A stretch of DNA of 64,000 bases, from contig NC_052399.1 of assembly GCF_009389715.1 (NCBI RefSeq), positions 23,817,146 to 23,881,145 on the forward strand, given 5' to 3'. Shown here piece after piece: positions 24,938-38,417 of the stretch. The position numbers and the translations under genes were made by a program. Position 1 is the first letter of the stretch, and every line of letters starts with the position of its first letter. The stretch comes from Phoenix dactylifera (lineage: Eukaryota > Streptophyta > Magnoliopsida > Arecales > Arecaceae). The notes under the pieces are model-generated. The model saw only the letters and a list, made by a program, of their open reading frames with translations, was not told the DNA's origin and searched no databases.

Positions 24938-26100
24938 TGGAGCTCTAAGCCATTACCGAGGTATAATATTGCTAATATAATATTCACGAAGTTCATTGTT
25001 TTTGCCGTCAGCAGGCAGGCAATAGATTTGAACAGAATTTTTGGCCACCCAGTTCACTGTCCAAATTCCGAGACTACCATCACCCAGCATCTACTGAAAC
25101 CTATGCTACCCGTACCCTCCAAGTTACCCTAGATACCTGCACCCGACACCTAAATCTAGACACTATAGCATGATACTCTGATATGGTTCTGTCAGAAAAA
25201 AAAATCTTAGGTACTGAAAAGATCAAAAACACAACGTGCACTTGGTACTCGTACCCAGCACACAATCCCGAGTCCATGTAACATGGACTGAAACCACGGT
25301 GGTGACAGAAGGCCAATTTCTGGATTCAATGCTGCCAATGAAGGTCGTGAGGCATTCTGCATTTAGGTACCGAATGCATAGGATTGATTCTCATAAAAAC
25401 AATATCCCATGGTGGCCTCAGACTCCACCAGACAGCCCACCCAGGATTCCGATGTTAGGCCCAGGCATCTCTTTGTCGCTCTCTGACCACGCTCAATCCT
25501 ATGGCTTCTCAGAGGCACGCCACTCCATTTAGCTAGTGCATTCCAGATTGTTTTCGCTTTAAGACACGCATGCACTTCATTGGATGTTCGCTACAAATTC
25601 AACGGTCAAGAACCCTGTAGGTATTGCAAGGGAAGACATATGGCAGTCCCTCAGTGGTTTGTGTCAAGAGCCGCACTGAACTGGAGGAACCAGAAGCGCA
25701 CACGTTCAAACATCAAGTAATATTAGTTTTCGAGGTTCAAGAGACCGCATGCGTTCATGAACCAGTTTAAATAGTGTAGTTATATCCTTCAAGTTAAATG
25801 GCAGCAAAGCTTAAATTTAAAAAATCTAAACTGAACGGTGAACACCGTTCTCATCACAAAGATGACATCTTGAGTGAATTCCCCTCATTCTTTCTAAAGT
25901 TTCGGCTAATCATGACTACCCAAGAAAGAGCAAACATTTAGAAAGAAAAAATTATAGTTGGTATATATCAGTTACTGGTAGTTCATCCATACCTGTCCAT
26001 AAATGTAAAATTCTGAACACCAAACAACGAACTGAGAAAAAAGATACATGAATTGGTGGAAACACGTATTGATTAAATGGGAAATGTGAGACAGAAGAGA

Positions 26101-26435
26101 AGCTACTTCAGAAATCACGGAAGAGGAGTTTCACCGCAACCATACTGATCATAGTTTGATTTATGCCTTCTGTTCTGAAGGACTTTTCTTACTTTTATCT
26201 TATGTAATATTGTAAAAACATCATAGATCTAAACTCCACATCGGGAAATGCATGACATCATTTCAAAAGAAGCTACTTCAGAAATCATAGAAGTGAAGTT
26301 TCAGCGCAAAACCGTACTTACTGATCATAGTTAGATTTATGTGTTCTGTTGTGGATGACTGTCATTGCTTCTATCTTGTCTAAATATTATAAAAAGATCA
26401 TAAATCTATACCCCATATAAGACCATCTGAGAACA
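26101..26435. repeat. 170-bp tandem repeat shared by both duplication copies
   Basis: AGCTACTTCAGAAATCA begins at 26101 and 26271. The same pair occurs in copy 2 at 49822 and 49991, so this tandem event predates the segmental duplication. Confidence 0.8.
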
Positions 26436-29384
26436 ATCATGTAACCTGGATTGATAAAGGGTAAGAATTACATAAAATTACTAACAAAGAACTGGAAATT
26501 AGATGTGTACTAAATGGCATAAAAAGAGAGCAACTAGCCTAATCAGCAAATTCACTCTGAGCAAGGAACTACACAGAGCCCAGTAATGCATGGATCTGAG
26601 AATGCAACTACAACAAAAGCCAGATAGGTGATGCTTTCACCTGACATCACTCATCAGCTTTCCTTCACAGGCCTTCACACCCTAAAAAGATGAGATTCAG
26701 TTGTACATCTCTGTCCAAAAAATACTAGAAGAACATAAGGAAATAAATGAGAGGTTGAAGTAAAGATAGCAGAACATCAACAGTGAAAGCTGAAGAATAG
26801 AAGTATAAGATAGCAACAGATTATGGACTTAATACACTTTATTTTTTCCATTCCACAATGAAAAACATGGTTATTATCACTTATTCCAGGAAGCAATTTG
26901 AAATCCATCGACATGTATACAATTTTAGCCACGATCATGTTTCCCATAGCCTCCTTACCTTTAGCAGAATTGTTGTTTCTTTATCCAAATACATTCACAA
27001 GAAAAAAATGGGGGAAGGTTCCTATGGCAGATATAATATGTTGAAGTGGAAATTTGGTAAGACTAGTTGACTAGGTTTGATAGAACCAAAAGTCAAATGC
27101 ATAACAGAGCATTTATAAAGAGAAATGGTTTGACAAATTGCAGCTCTCCCATGAGGTGTTGAATTCATGAATTCAAATAGACGGTTTGATGATGAGAACA
27201 CGAAAACAGTAAACTTGCAGGTAAGCAGTGAGAAGAAACTTGAAACCACTTCAAATATTGTGTTTCCCTATGTAATTGAATAATGGCAAAGCAGTGGGAA
27301 GTCATAGCCTGAACAGGAAATAATGGCAAAGCATGAACCATAAATCTACTCTAAAAACAGATAGAAATTAAATTTGTGTTTCCGTATGCAACTGAATAGA
27401 TGCTATCTTTTTTATTTTATGTTGAAATGAACCGTTCATACTTCAATATCTGCAGAAAATAATGCACTTGCAAACAAAAAAAAAATCATTACCCCCTTAA
27501 CTTTATCTAATAGCATCTTCAAACGCCGGGCATCATATTTAAAGCCATTTTGATGGTGGTTCTCGTATGTTATATTCTGTTTGTCACAGGATATATAAGA
27601 AACAATAAATTATAGATCTGAATTTCTTCGAAGGAATGAGAAATTTGACAAAATTGTTGAGGATCAGAAAACTAGGCATGCTGTAATGTTTTATTGATGC
27701 ACAAGTATGCTTAGACACCAAATCAATATGCCCCAACTTCCAGTGCTTTAAAGCACTTGCATGAAGTTTCTTAAGAGCAACCAGGCAATGATCATTTATT
27801 TCATGATCATGCATTATCATGAAGACCTACCTATTGATTGGCTACTCCAAAAACCATTCCATGGGAAAGGTTATAACCTTACCAAAAACCAATCTAAATA
27901 CGATTTCTAATTATAGTTCCAACATTTTTTTGCAATTATAAAAATTCGATATGTATAACTGAGCATTTAGATTCTGCCTCCCTAAGAGTTTGTTCCTTCA
28001 GATCAGTAGAATAACAACAAATTCAACATAGCATACTGAAAAGGGTTGAGTATCCTGAAAATTTGTTATCATTATTACTTTTCTTTAATAGTAATTCTAT
28101 TCTATGACCAAGAACTTTTCAAGCTACTAGTTTTGAAATTTTTATATCACAATAAGCGATACTACCATGTTTGGTTGTCCATAAAGTTTTTCAATTCTTG
28201 GGATACCAAAGTTAAGTCTCTGGTTCACAGAATGATCTTGCTTGGGCAGTTTAAATATGACAACAAACATTTCTATTTTGATGATCTCTAGTTCCATAGC
28301 ACAGTTTTAATCTTCAGTTAGTACCATATTAAGACCAACTCCGAGTGGTACAAAACAGCATAGCAGTTTAGCTTTTTCTAGTATTCTAGAAGGGAACTTC
28401 AATCTGAAAAATGGTACAAACTGCAAGCAAAATTTTCATTATTAAAAGACAGCACAGTCATATGCATTACGCTTATATAGGACCATAAACCAATGCTAGT
28501 TATATCATAACTGATTCTTGATTCTTGCACCATATATAACAACTCAACTTCAAGATCGCCCTCCTTGAAGGAAGGTGTCCTCGATTGTAGATGAAAGCCA
28601 TAAATGTGGCCTTCATCACGCTCCTCCACTTTCTAGTAAAGTTGGCGAAAAGCACTTCCTTGTAACAGGATCAGCACGTTCGCCTCTTATTGCAAGGTGA
28701 AGATTGTGTTGGTACCATGGGACATGTCTCCTGATATCCTGAGTAATTTAGATTATCATAGAAAACAGAAATAAGCATCTTAGAGTTTTAGCACTCATCT
28801 CAATTTGCCATCAATGATACAGAATGGAGCAGGAAAGGTGAAAAATAAGGGGCTAGCTGACACTTGATGGTATGTAAGTACTTCTTACATGCATTGCAAT
28901 TACCCTCATAATTCTGCTGTGTCTGTCTATCTCTCACCAAGCAATTTAAAGTTTGATCTTTTGAAAGCAAGCACAAAGGAGCTCTTATATGTCGTGGAAC
29001 TGATGAATGGGAACCATGTATGCAGCAGCTGAGGCAATTGTAATTTTAAACAATATCAGCATGAGTTTTATATTAAACAGGTAACCAGGCACATTTGCAA
29101 GAAACGAGACAATGAAAAAGTGTATTAAAATCTTAATACACTGAAATGAACTGTCTGACATAAAACACGAATTTCAATATTCCAGAATATTGTTTTAAAT
29201 GTATCATCAATTTATCCAACAATCATGGTCAGTCTGGTTGTTAATCTAATAGTGGAGGAAATTTACCGTGAATGAAGAACAAGATCAGTTTATCTCAACA
29301 AAGCTTTACAAGAGACAATAAGGCATAGCAGGCAATGGAAGAAAAATTGACAACAGGCATCATACTGAACAAAGATTCTCTGTC

Positions 29385-32300
29385 TGCTGAGAAAACAGAG
29401 AACCTGCTTTAGAGTTCCTCTGGATGGGATGTGCATTTGTTGCAAACTTGTAAATATAACAGGGAACTCCTGATCTCTGCTGTACCCCATGGCAATATTT
29501 GTGTGCATGAAAGACTTGCCACAATCAAAAGATCCCGAGGAATAAACAGAAATTCCAGACGGTCAAAAATATATAAAATAAAAAGCCTACTATTTGCAAC
29601 AGAAGTCGTGCCATTGACAGATCCAAATACATTGTAGTGAACAAGAACACATCGGGTATCAACTACAATGCACAGAGGCTTATGAACAAAAGTGTATTCA
29701 TATTGACAACAAGGCTAAAGAACTTCTCACAATGAACTCCACATACAAAGAGCAAGGCATGCCAAATATGATCACCATGCACATAGAGAAAAAGCATGCC
29801 AACCATGTTGTTAAAGAGTAGAGTTTACTGTCTGGGTATGCTAGCTAATTGCCTATGCTAAAGAAAGAGGTGGAGAGGAAGTTTGGGGGAAGGGGATGGG
29901 CAGGAAAAGGATAGAGGAGAGGGGGAGGGGAGAGAGAAGAGATGGAGGAGACGAGGAACGGTGGGAGAGGGAGATGGGCAGGAGCAGGGCGGGGAGGCCT
30001 AGGTTAAGTGGTGAGGGTGGTGAGGAAGAGAAAAAGAGAGATGGAGACGGAAATGGAGCTTATGATGGGTTAGGCGACGGGCTGGGACGAGTTGGGCTCT
30101 GAGTTGAGCTTTGGGTCAGACCAGATTTCTATTAGGACTCTGCAACCAAGCTTGAACCCTCTTGGGCTAGGATCATAGGGTTTCATGTAGCTCGGCCCAT
30201 TTCCAACCCTATGACAAACCATGGGGAACCTTAACTCTTGAGACACCATAAGTTTTCCACTTTTATGACGGAACTAATTTTCTTCTTGTAAAATCATCCA
30301 TCAACATTTCTATTAGAAGGTGGCTGAATATCTATTTTTTGTTGTAGGATGGTTAGGCGAGGTGGCTTCAGCTGATATCAATTGCATTTCTCTAAACAAA
30401 ACTGCTGCCAATAATCCTCCCATTCACCACTCAGCTCACTAGTCCAATGAGGTGGTCGAGGATTGGTGCAGCGCACAGGGTGTGGGTAGTGTTATTCACA
30501 TACCGCTTAACCGATCATCATCTTCCACATAGGATTTGGCAGGTGTTCTCCAGCATTTTTCATACCATAAAGAAAGAAAGGGGGAGGCTGGAGATAGGAA
30601 GCTAGAGTTCAAAATCCTCAGCCCTAGTTCTCTTCCCTCGTGGAACCAGGATAAGATAGTTTCTATTGATGCCTATATGCATATATTTTTTTGTAATGTT
30701 AACACATATATGTATGTATTTCTTCATTATATAACCAAAATGATTAGTTTGAGTATAAAATAGGCATACATATCAGTTAAGAGAATAAAGCTAAACAAAA
30801 ATTATTTCTGGCCATGAAATAAAGTTATTGAGTAGATTTAAATCTTTGAGAAAAAGCACAAGATAATCAATAGTATTAGGTGAAACTTATAAGGTGGCAC
30901 CACAGGTTTTGGCCCTAGATCATTGAGATAATAAGTTAGTTCCATTAATAATTTTGAATATGTTTCTCTTACTAGTATTCAATGTTTCAATAAACATACT
31001 ACTTAGTAATCTCTTCACCTCAATAACCTTTAGCCAATGATACGCACCTATTCTTGGAGATAACTTCTTCTCGATGCCTATGTCATGGAAAGACATAAGA
31101 CATGCACATTGGCCATAATGATAAAGAGATACATATAGTTTTCATTTTCTATCCATGCTTAAAATTCATGACTTGCTCAAACTGATAATACATTTTAAGA
31201 GGAAGAACTATAAATAAAATAATCTATTATTATTTGTTAGTCAAAAGTTAGTCCTACCAAGTAGATGATCCTTACAGATGCATGCAAACAGAACATGATA
31301 TACGACAAGCAACAACATACTTATGTCCAAACACTAACAAGTAAAATGACAAAAAGAGTGAATCTTGGTATGAATTCGTAATTTTAAAAGGAATATTTTA
31401 ACAAGTTGTAGAGACAAAACAGCATATAAACTAGAATTCCAAGAACAAAACATGGTTGCAAGACAGCACATGATAACTGTACTTGTGGGACACCAATGCT
31501 TGACACGGAAAAGATCAGGGGAATTTTAGCCAAAGAATCTCTTTCAAAGTTATCGAGCAAAAAAGACTGCATCCAACTACAAAGAAAATAGAGTTTATAT
31601 TCCACCACTTAGCATTTCAAGATAACAAAAGAAGGCAAGCATGTCTATAATTAGAAGAGAGTGATGCAAACCAAAGCAGATAACAGATTTTTTCTATGTA
31701 ATATAATAGGTAAAAACAACTACGGACAAATGATAAGAAAAGCGTACTTTTCATTTCTATTAGTCTTCCCCTACAGGATTCCAACACCAAGGGAAGCAAT
31801 GCAAGCTCAAATTTATGATTTATCCGAAAGGACAAATCGATATGCAAACGAAACAAGAAACAATCAGATTAGCAGACAGTTCAAGAACTACACAGATGAA
31901 GTAAATAAGTTAATCAAAGTATGAAGACATCAAACCTGTTAATAGATATTGTGTCACCAGCAGAAACTTTTGTAATCTGATGCTGGATGGCATTCAAAGC
32001 GGTGTCACCATCAGCAATGCTATGATTAGTGGTTTGACCTTGTTAAGGACTACCTAAGGAGGAGAACAGATAGTTGGAAATTAGAAAAAAAAAAGCTAGC
32101 AAATCAAAACAAGCATAATAGAATATTTAAGCAAAAGTATGGTTGCATTCAATAATCATCATTTAATCCAATATTTTTATATTTTAACATCCATAGCCTT
32201 CCTTTAAAAATCCATAATGGCCTCAGTAATTAAAAATATATATACAGCCTTGCTTCAAATTACTTGATCGTAAGCTTAAAATCTAAATAAGGCTAAACAA

Positions 32301-33603
32301 TTGCTTCCATTAACTAATTCCTCTTCCATTAAAAAAAATGCTTCTATTTCTTAATTCCTCATAAACCATTAGCACAATCTAAAGACAGGTTCTGTCCATC
32401 AGGGAAATGAAAAGACAAAAAGAAACTACAATAGAACAAATTCCATTCAAGCATTCCGACATTCAAATCTCTGAAGGCATCAGTAACATAGCAAAAGACC
32501 AAATCTTTCACAAGAAATAAGATATCCATTGAATACAAAAAAGATAAGCATTGAGTAATTCCATTCAAGCGTTCCAACACAAATCATTGATCACACAAGT
32601 AAAATAGCAAACCACTGAATTTCTCACAAGAAATAAGAAGTCAATCATGCATATAACAGAAACGAAGGGAGAAAAGAATAAAGAAGCCACAACATAATAA
32701 TTCTACCGAAGAATTCCAACACTAAAATCATTAAAATAGCCCAAGATCATGATAAGTAAGAAAATTATCAATCACAGAGAAGAAGAAATGAAGAAAGACC
32801 AAAACAAAAGACAAACAGTGCTATTTATGCCTATAAAGTGCAAACTTTCTACAGATTAAAAAAATAAAAGCATTAAATCAAGAATCCAATTGGTAAAAAT
32901 ATAGTCTACACACACCAATGCACCATCTCTTCATCTTTCCTCAGACATTCTGGCAAACAAGTCTTGATTGCTCGGTTTAACCCGCACGTCCAGTACAGTC
33001 TTCGTGATGCCATCCGGAAAACGTTTCCCGCTCAGGGCTGAATCCACTTTAATACACCCTCCTCTCTGTCCTACTCATTGTGAACAGTAAAATCACAAGA
33101 AAAAGCAGGGAGCTCGAACCCACTATTATCGGTGCCTCGGTGATACCCTAAATAAAAGAAAACCTATCTTTATTCCCTCTTTGACACCCTCTCGTGGTAG
33201 ACAGTCCAAAATTCCAAACGGAAACCGTCAGAATCTAATCAAAGCCGCAAGAAGACCTAGATTTCCAAGAAATCCATAAAGAACACCAAAGAACCACGAA
33301 TTCCATTGTTTCTTGAGAAAAGAAAAGAAAAAGAAAAGAAAAACTGGGAAGGGGCGGTTGATCGGACTACCGGCGAGGTGGGCAACGTGGAGGTCGAGGC
33401 GAGAGGTGCCGAAGGACCAGTTGTTGGTGTGGCCTTCGATGGACTTAAAGCATCAGGTGGCCACGAAACGGGGAGAGTGCCAGAGGCCGCAGTGGAGGTT
33501 GGCGAGGAGGGGGAGGTCCGTCCGTCCAGGGACCGATGAAGATGGAGCGGACTGCGTTGTAGAGGAGGGAGCCCCCCCCCCCCCCCCCCCCCTCCGACGC
33601 CAT
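29385..33603 (-). pseudogene. RIT1: RIT1-like pseudogene (initiator tRNA ribosyl-phosphate transferase), copy 1
   Basis: RIT1 adds a 2'-O-ribosyl phosphate to A64 of initiator tRNA-Met. Exon 1 (33603-33371) starts ATGGCGTCGGAG. It encodes SLLYNAVRSIFIGPWTD, then in shifted frames LPLLANLHCGLWHSPRF and GHTNNWSFGTSRLDLHVA. Exon 2 starts at 33070 after an AG and encodes GQRGGCIKVD and GKRFPDGITKTV, then in another frame WTCGLNRAI. A later piece near 29460-29385 encodes YKFATNAHP and, two bases out of frame, SRGTLKQVLCFLS, which matches the RIT1 C-terminal region. A run of 21 C at 33572-33592 interrupts exon 1, and a TGA/TAA follows RFVAT. The central exons are missing or unrecognised. A conserved segment near 32034-31938 is open on the minus strand but I cannot place it. 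Confidence 0.8.
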
Positions 33604-33677
33604 GGCCGCAGCTCGGGAAAGAAAGACCGAGGGAGGCACTCCTGGTACGAAGGAACGATGAAATAAACCGACTCCTG

Positions 33678-33687
33678 ATATTTATAG
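33678..33687 (-). promoter_or_regulatory. TATA box of RIT1-like pseudogene copy 1
   Basis: The minus strand reads CTATAAATAT 75 bases upstream of the ATG. The same ten bases are kept in copy 2 at 62257-62266 at a similar distance. Confidence 0.6.
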
Positions 33688-35931
33688 CTTTACCTCGCGT
33701 TCCGCTGACGCAAATCAAAGGCCGCTTGGAGGAGGGTTTCTTAATGGTAGGGCTGTTAACGAGCCGAGCTGCTCGGGCTCGGCTCGGTAAAAGCCCGACT
33801 CGGGCTCGGCTCGTTAGTCAAACGAGCCCGAGCCCGAGCCTAATATGAGGCTCGTTTACATCCGAGCTCGAGCCCGAGCAGCTCACGAGCCCAAACGAGC
33901 TTGGGCCTTTGGCTATTTGCTGAATGCTGATTGATTGGTCTCTCATGGCCATGGGCCCACCCGGCCAGCCCACTCTCCAGCCGGACCAGCCCCCACCGTC
34001 CATCGACCCAGATCGTGATCACCACCACTCATCACTCATCAGCTCATGCATGCCCTAGTCTCCTCGACTCCTCCTGTGACCCTGTCTCCCTCTCGAGTCT
34101 CGGCCGCCTCTCCCAAGTCCCACTCGACAGTCGACTCCCAACTCCCAAGTCCCAGCCCTCCCCCGATTTCGGCCTCTCCCTGTCTCCCACTCGACTCCCA
34201 GCCCTCCCAGCCCTTCCGGCGATGACCCCCTTCCGGCGACGACCCCCTTCCGGCGACGATCCCCTTCCAGCCCCAGCCCCGCCGCGCTCCGCCTCCCTTC
34301 GCCCGCACGCCGCGCCGCCGAACCCCTCCGGCCCTCCTTCTCGCTTCTCCTCCGAACCCCTCCTTCTCGGCTTCTCCTCCGAACCCCTCCGGCCCTCCTT
34401 CTCCTCCGAACCCCTCCGGCTCTTCTTCTCCTCCGAACGGACCGAACCCCTCCGGCCCTCCTTCTCCTCCGAACCCCTCCGGCCCTCCTCCTCCGAACCC
34501 CTCTGGCCCTCCTCCTCCGAACCCCTGCGATCCCTCGACTTGCTCCTCCCGGATCTTCCCCGACTCCGAGTCTCCGACTTGCTGAGTTGCTGCAGCGCTG
34601 ACCCCCGACCGGCGACCGGCCGACCCCGACTTGCTGGTGAGTTTCCTCTTCTCCCCTCCGAGTCTTTGCTCCTCAGTTTTCAGTCCTCAGTCCTCAACTC
34701 CTCAACCGTTCTGTTTCACTGTTTGATTTTATCTATTATTATTTCTTTAGTTGCCAAGGATGCAAATTGTAATGTCCGGGCCCACAACCTACTAGGCCCA
34801 ATAAGAAGTAGGCCCAGTTAGGGGTTTGGGCCCAAATTTTTACTGTGGGCAGTACTATTAGAGTGACAACCGGGAAGAGGTTGCCACCTCATGCTGAGAA
34901 GAGAAAGGATAAGGCCACAATTGGCCGACAGGGGGAGGGCCACCTCATGCCCCACGTGGCAAGGCCAGACGCAACGGCAGAGCAAGGGGGGGCAGCTGGA
35001 AGCTCCCGGAGCTAAGAGGGCAGGGGGGATGGGACCTCACTGAGGGGCCCCCAGCCATGCAAAACCTGGAGCCGCCACCTCAACCCCCTACTGGCAGCCG
35101 ATTCCGGCGCGCCTGAGACCGGGGGAAACAGCTGTCAGTCCCGGAGCAAGGAGGAAAGGAGAGGATGGGACCTCTCAGAGGAAGCCTCATCCCTCAAACA
35201 AATTATATAAGCCTCTGCCGGTAACCAAAAATCACAGACCCCCTAGAACACAGAGAGCCGAAGCCCTGGAGCCGAAGGCGAAGGAGCCCTGAAGCTCCAA
35301 GAGGAAGGAGGGACTACCAGGGAGAAGAACTGCCCAACGGTAACCGGCAAAAATCCAGGTAAGAGGCCCCTTGTAATAAAATTTTAGGGAGTGGAGAAAC
35401 CCTCTGTGGGGTATTCTCCCCTCTGTTTCAACTATGGGACAGAGAGGAGGAGACCGGCAGAAGGGAGAAGGGTCACGGGCCGGACCCATAGACCTCGGAC
35501 CGGCCTGAGAACGGCCGCGGCCCAAGGCCAGGCCCGATGACCACTCGGGCCGAGCCGCCTGCAGGGCACCGCAGCCTCGGCTGCGGCTACTCTAGGGCTC
35601 GGGGGGCAGCCCCGGGCCGCCGGTCAGGTTGAGCCGGCAACCGGCGTGGCCACAAGGCCGCCAGCCCCGGCCGGACCACTGCCTCCTCTCCGGCAAGAGG
35701 CGGTGGTGCCGGAGGGAAGGACCAAAGAAAAGAAAAGGAAGAAGGGAAGAAGAAAGAAAGAAAGAAAGAGAGAGGAGGAAGAGGCCGTAGATCCGGCCGG
35801 AGGAGAAGAAGAAGGCCGGAGGACCGGCCGAAATGGCTAGGGCTTCCGATCGGAACCAAGGAGAGAGAGAAAAAGGAGAGGAGGAGGGGACTTGCCCGTG
35901 TACGGCCGTGAGCGTCGCCGGTGCGGGCTCG

Positions 35932-36060
35932 GCCGGGGAAGCCGAGAGCTCGGCCGCGGGCTCGGCCAGGGAAGCCGAAAGCTCAGCCGCGGGCTCGGCC
36001 GGGGAAGCCGAAAGCTCGGCCGCGGGCTCGATCGAGGAAGCCGAGAGCTCGGCTGCGGGC
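35932..36060. repeat. 36-bp minisatellite in the 5' LTR (four units)
   Basis: Units of the form GAAGCCGAGAGCTCGGCCGC plus GGGCTCGGCCGGG repeat four times. The 3' LTR has three (about 39588-39677). Confidence 0.85.
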
Positions 36061-37164
36061 GTCGCCGATCGCGGTCCGACCCCCTCCCCGTGAGGAGGAG
36101 ACCATCGACCTCCCTTCGCCGGAGAGGAGAGGAGAGGAGGAATGGGAGATCGGGATGAAAGGAAGCTTCGGGAAGGAGAAGAAAAAAAAAAAGAAGAAAC
36201 GGCGAAAAGAAAAGAAAGAAAAAGAGAAGAGAAAAGAAAAGAGTGGGTTAACGGGCCGGAATCGGGTTCGGATCCGAAACCCGTTAAGCCCAATGATAAG
36301 AAATTGGTTTGGCCAATTGAAGCTGAACCCGAGCCCAATCAAATTGGGCTAAGTCTGGACAAGCCCGATTTAAACCAGGTCCGAATCCAATTAAGCTGAG
36401 TTGGTCTCAGCAGACCTAATTGATTGTAAATTAGGCCCAATTCAAGCCCAATTCAACTGACAGAAGGTCGAATTGACCTTGGGCTAATCCTGACTCAGGC
36501 CCAAATGAGCCACATTGACCAAATCAGAGGATCCAATTGGCTAGAAAAGGTTGGACCCAATTATAAACAAGGCCCAATCCTTTAATTAAAAACCCAATCA
36601 ACCCATGTGGACCCAATTTGGTTTTAAATCGAACCCTAAAGGCTTCAAATTGGACTTGGGCTAAATCCTTGGATAGGACCCAGGCAAGTAAGTTCATAGT
36701 ATGATGAACTAAGAGATTTTATAATAAATAAATGGGGAATAATGTAAACCCTATGATGTTGTTTTAGGTGATTAAGGATTTGTCACCTGGACTTGAGCAA
36801 TTTGGAAAGCGAATTGCTGTAAGTAATCTGTCTTAATCCTATCGTAGATCTTGTATTACGTTTTATAAGATGAACCAGTGTTTTTTATACAATTTGAATT
36901 GTATGCATGATTAGTGAAGAATGTAAGTAACCTGTCCCAATCCTGTTATGGATCATGTCATGTTATTAATGTTTCCCAAGCATTTATTTTAAGTATATAT
37001 GTTTCATGCATGATATGTTACGATGCATAAGTAACTTGCATGATCCCAGAAGCTATGGCTATGTATGCAACATGATGATACTGATATTTTAATCATGCAT
37101 GTAAGTTTATAAAGTCTTAGCTAGCCCAGAGGCACTATAATGGGCTCAAAGATGCTACTGAGAA

Positions 37165-37405
37165 TGACTGAGCCGCCAGTGGCTGAATAGTAACTGAGCT
37201 TGCCCCGCCAGTGGCTGAATAGTAACTGAGCTGCCCCGCCAGTGGCTGAATAGTAACTGAGTCTGCCCCGCCAGTGGCTGAATAGTAATTGAGTCTGCCC
37301 CGCCAGTGGCTGAATAGTAACTGAGCTTGCCCCGCCAGTGGCTGAATAGTAACTGAGCCTGCCCCGCCAGTGGCTGAATAGTAACTGAGCTGGCCCCGCC
37401 AGTGG
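37165..37405. repeat. 32-bp minisatellite in the 5' LTR (seven full units)
   Basis: The unit is CCGCCAGTGGCTGAATAGTA plus ACTGAGCTTGCC with small variants. It is followed by a partial unit. The 3' LTR carries six (40791-41000). Confidence 0.9.
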
Positions 37406-37960
37406 TCGAGTCTGACTTCGCAGTAGCATCCGAGAGAAAAAGGACCACGGCATGCCGGGGGCACGGTTTCATATGCATATAATATGAAAATTTTGTGATT
37501 TGCACTACTGCCTTGTTTAAATTGCATACATATTATGCCATGATGATTATTAGATAAACATGCATGTCAGCTTCTCAAACCCTGATTTACATGTTTAGCC
37601 TACTGGTTGATCCGGTAGGATTATGCAGGATTACTTACTGAGCCTTGTAGCTCACATCTGTTTATGCTTCGTTTTCTTTCAGATCCTCATCAGTGATCGC
37701 CATCAGATATGTTTTTATTTTGTTACAGAGCTTCGTATTTTTGGAGAAGCTTATATACTTTTGTACATTTGAATAGCATAGAAGTTCTATATTTTTGGTT
37801 TCAAACTTGAAGGTTGTACTGCAAAACTTTTAATACATATATATAAGTTTGAATCCTTTTGGCTACCTGTTACCCCTGTATGAGGCTGCGTGCTACTGTG
37901 GGCGATAGTCGGCAATAGCACGGCCGTGTCACGGATCCGGGTCTGGGGCGTGACATATAG

Positions 37961-37978
37961 TGGTATCAGAGCTCTAGG
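37961..37978 (+). promoter_or_regulatory. Primer-binding site for initiator tRNA-Met
   Basis: TGGTATCAGAGCTCTAGG lies five bases after the 5' LTR. TGGTATCAGAGC is the standard plant primer site complementary to the 3' end of initiator tRNA-Met. Confidence 0.9.
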
Positions 37979-38255
37979 TTTAACAAGACTGTAACCGTAA
38001 AAATTTAGGGTAATGGGTAGTTAAGAGTATCATAATATATTAAGATTGTCATAATACCTTAGTCGAAGAAAGCAATTTATTTCAGTTTCATCCTAAACTC
38101 TTGACTGCTAGGTAGCTATAAGAAATAGGGAATACTCAGACATTTACCCTGATGAATTACCAGAATTACCCCTAGTTGAGAAATCGAATTCACCATCGAT
38201 CTTAGGAGAGGGACCCATCATCAAGGCCCCCCTACCGGGCGATTCTTGTTAAGCT

Positions 38256-38400
38256 ATGAGAACTGAAATTTTTGGAGGGAAACTTTGTCTACCTAAAAAT
38301 GTTCTTTTCAAGGGTGTTGCCCGATTTGGGCGATACGGCAAAATGAGTCCTCGCTACATCGGTCCACTTGAGGTATGTTTAATTTTGAGGACGAAATTTA
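38256..38400 (+). pseudogene. Integrase C-terminal fragment
   Basis: The frame starting at 38256 reads CLPKNVLFKGVARFG, followed by RYGKMSPRYIGPLEV. This is the GPY/F module near the end of Ty3/gypsy integrase (usually LRFGKKGKLSPRYIGPFEI). No reverse transcriptase, RNase H or catalytic integrase domain precedes it, and no chromodomain follows. It is a deletion remnant in front of the purine tract. Confidence 0.8.
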
Positions 38401-38417
38401 TTTTAAGGGGGGTAGGA
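38401..38417 (+). promoter_or_regulatory. Polypurine tract of the Tekay-like mini-element
   Basis: TTTTAAGGGGGGTAGGA directly precedes the 3' LTR, where the plus-strand primer is expected. Confidence 0.85.

Larger units (their letters stand above)
24938..33715 (-). repeat. Segmental duplication, copy 1
   Basis: About 8.8 kb aligns collinearly with 48610-62294. Both start near CTCTAAGCCAT(T/C)AC(C/A)GAGG and end at CGCTGACGCAAAT. The two copies share a minus-strand RIT1-like pseudogene, its TATA box, and an internal 170-bp tandem repeat. Copy 1 has none of the three large insertions seen in copy 2. The sequence identity looks moderate to high, with many small indels. Confidence 0.85.
34768..37955 (+). 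repeat. 5' LTR of the Tekay-like mini-element
   Basis: It runs from TGTAATGTCCGGGCCCACAA to GGGGCGTGACA. It contains an AATTATATAAGCC box near 35200, a GC-rich leader, four 36-bp units (35930-36060) and seven full minisatellite units (37165-37400). Open frames on both strands follow these repeats and the GA-rich tracts and are not genes. Confidence 0.9.

Noticed and set aside
28399..28760. Minus-strand segment with frames reading HNLHLAIRGERADPVTRK and EGDLEVELLYMVQ
   Set aside because: It is conserved in both duplication copies but has stops in both and matches no RIT1 region I know, so I did not call an exon.
31938..32034. Conserved minus-strand frame with NHSIADGDTALNAIQ
   Set aside because: Open in both copies and possibly exonic, but not placeable in RIT1 and too short to support a separate gene.
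35592..36352. Long open frames on both strands (up to 248 codons), repeated at 39241-39960
   Set aside because: They lie in GC-rich and GA-rich LTR leader sequence and are open on both strands at once. Composition explains them.
29385..37978. Possible functional link between RIT1 (modifies initiator tRNA-Met) and the neighbouring element primed by initiator tRNA-Met
   Set aside because: The gene is broken and the adjacency is explained by chance insertion. There is no evidence for a system.
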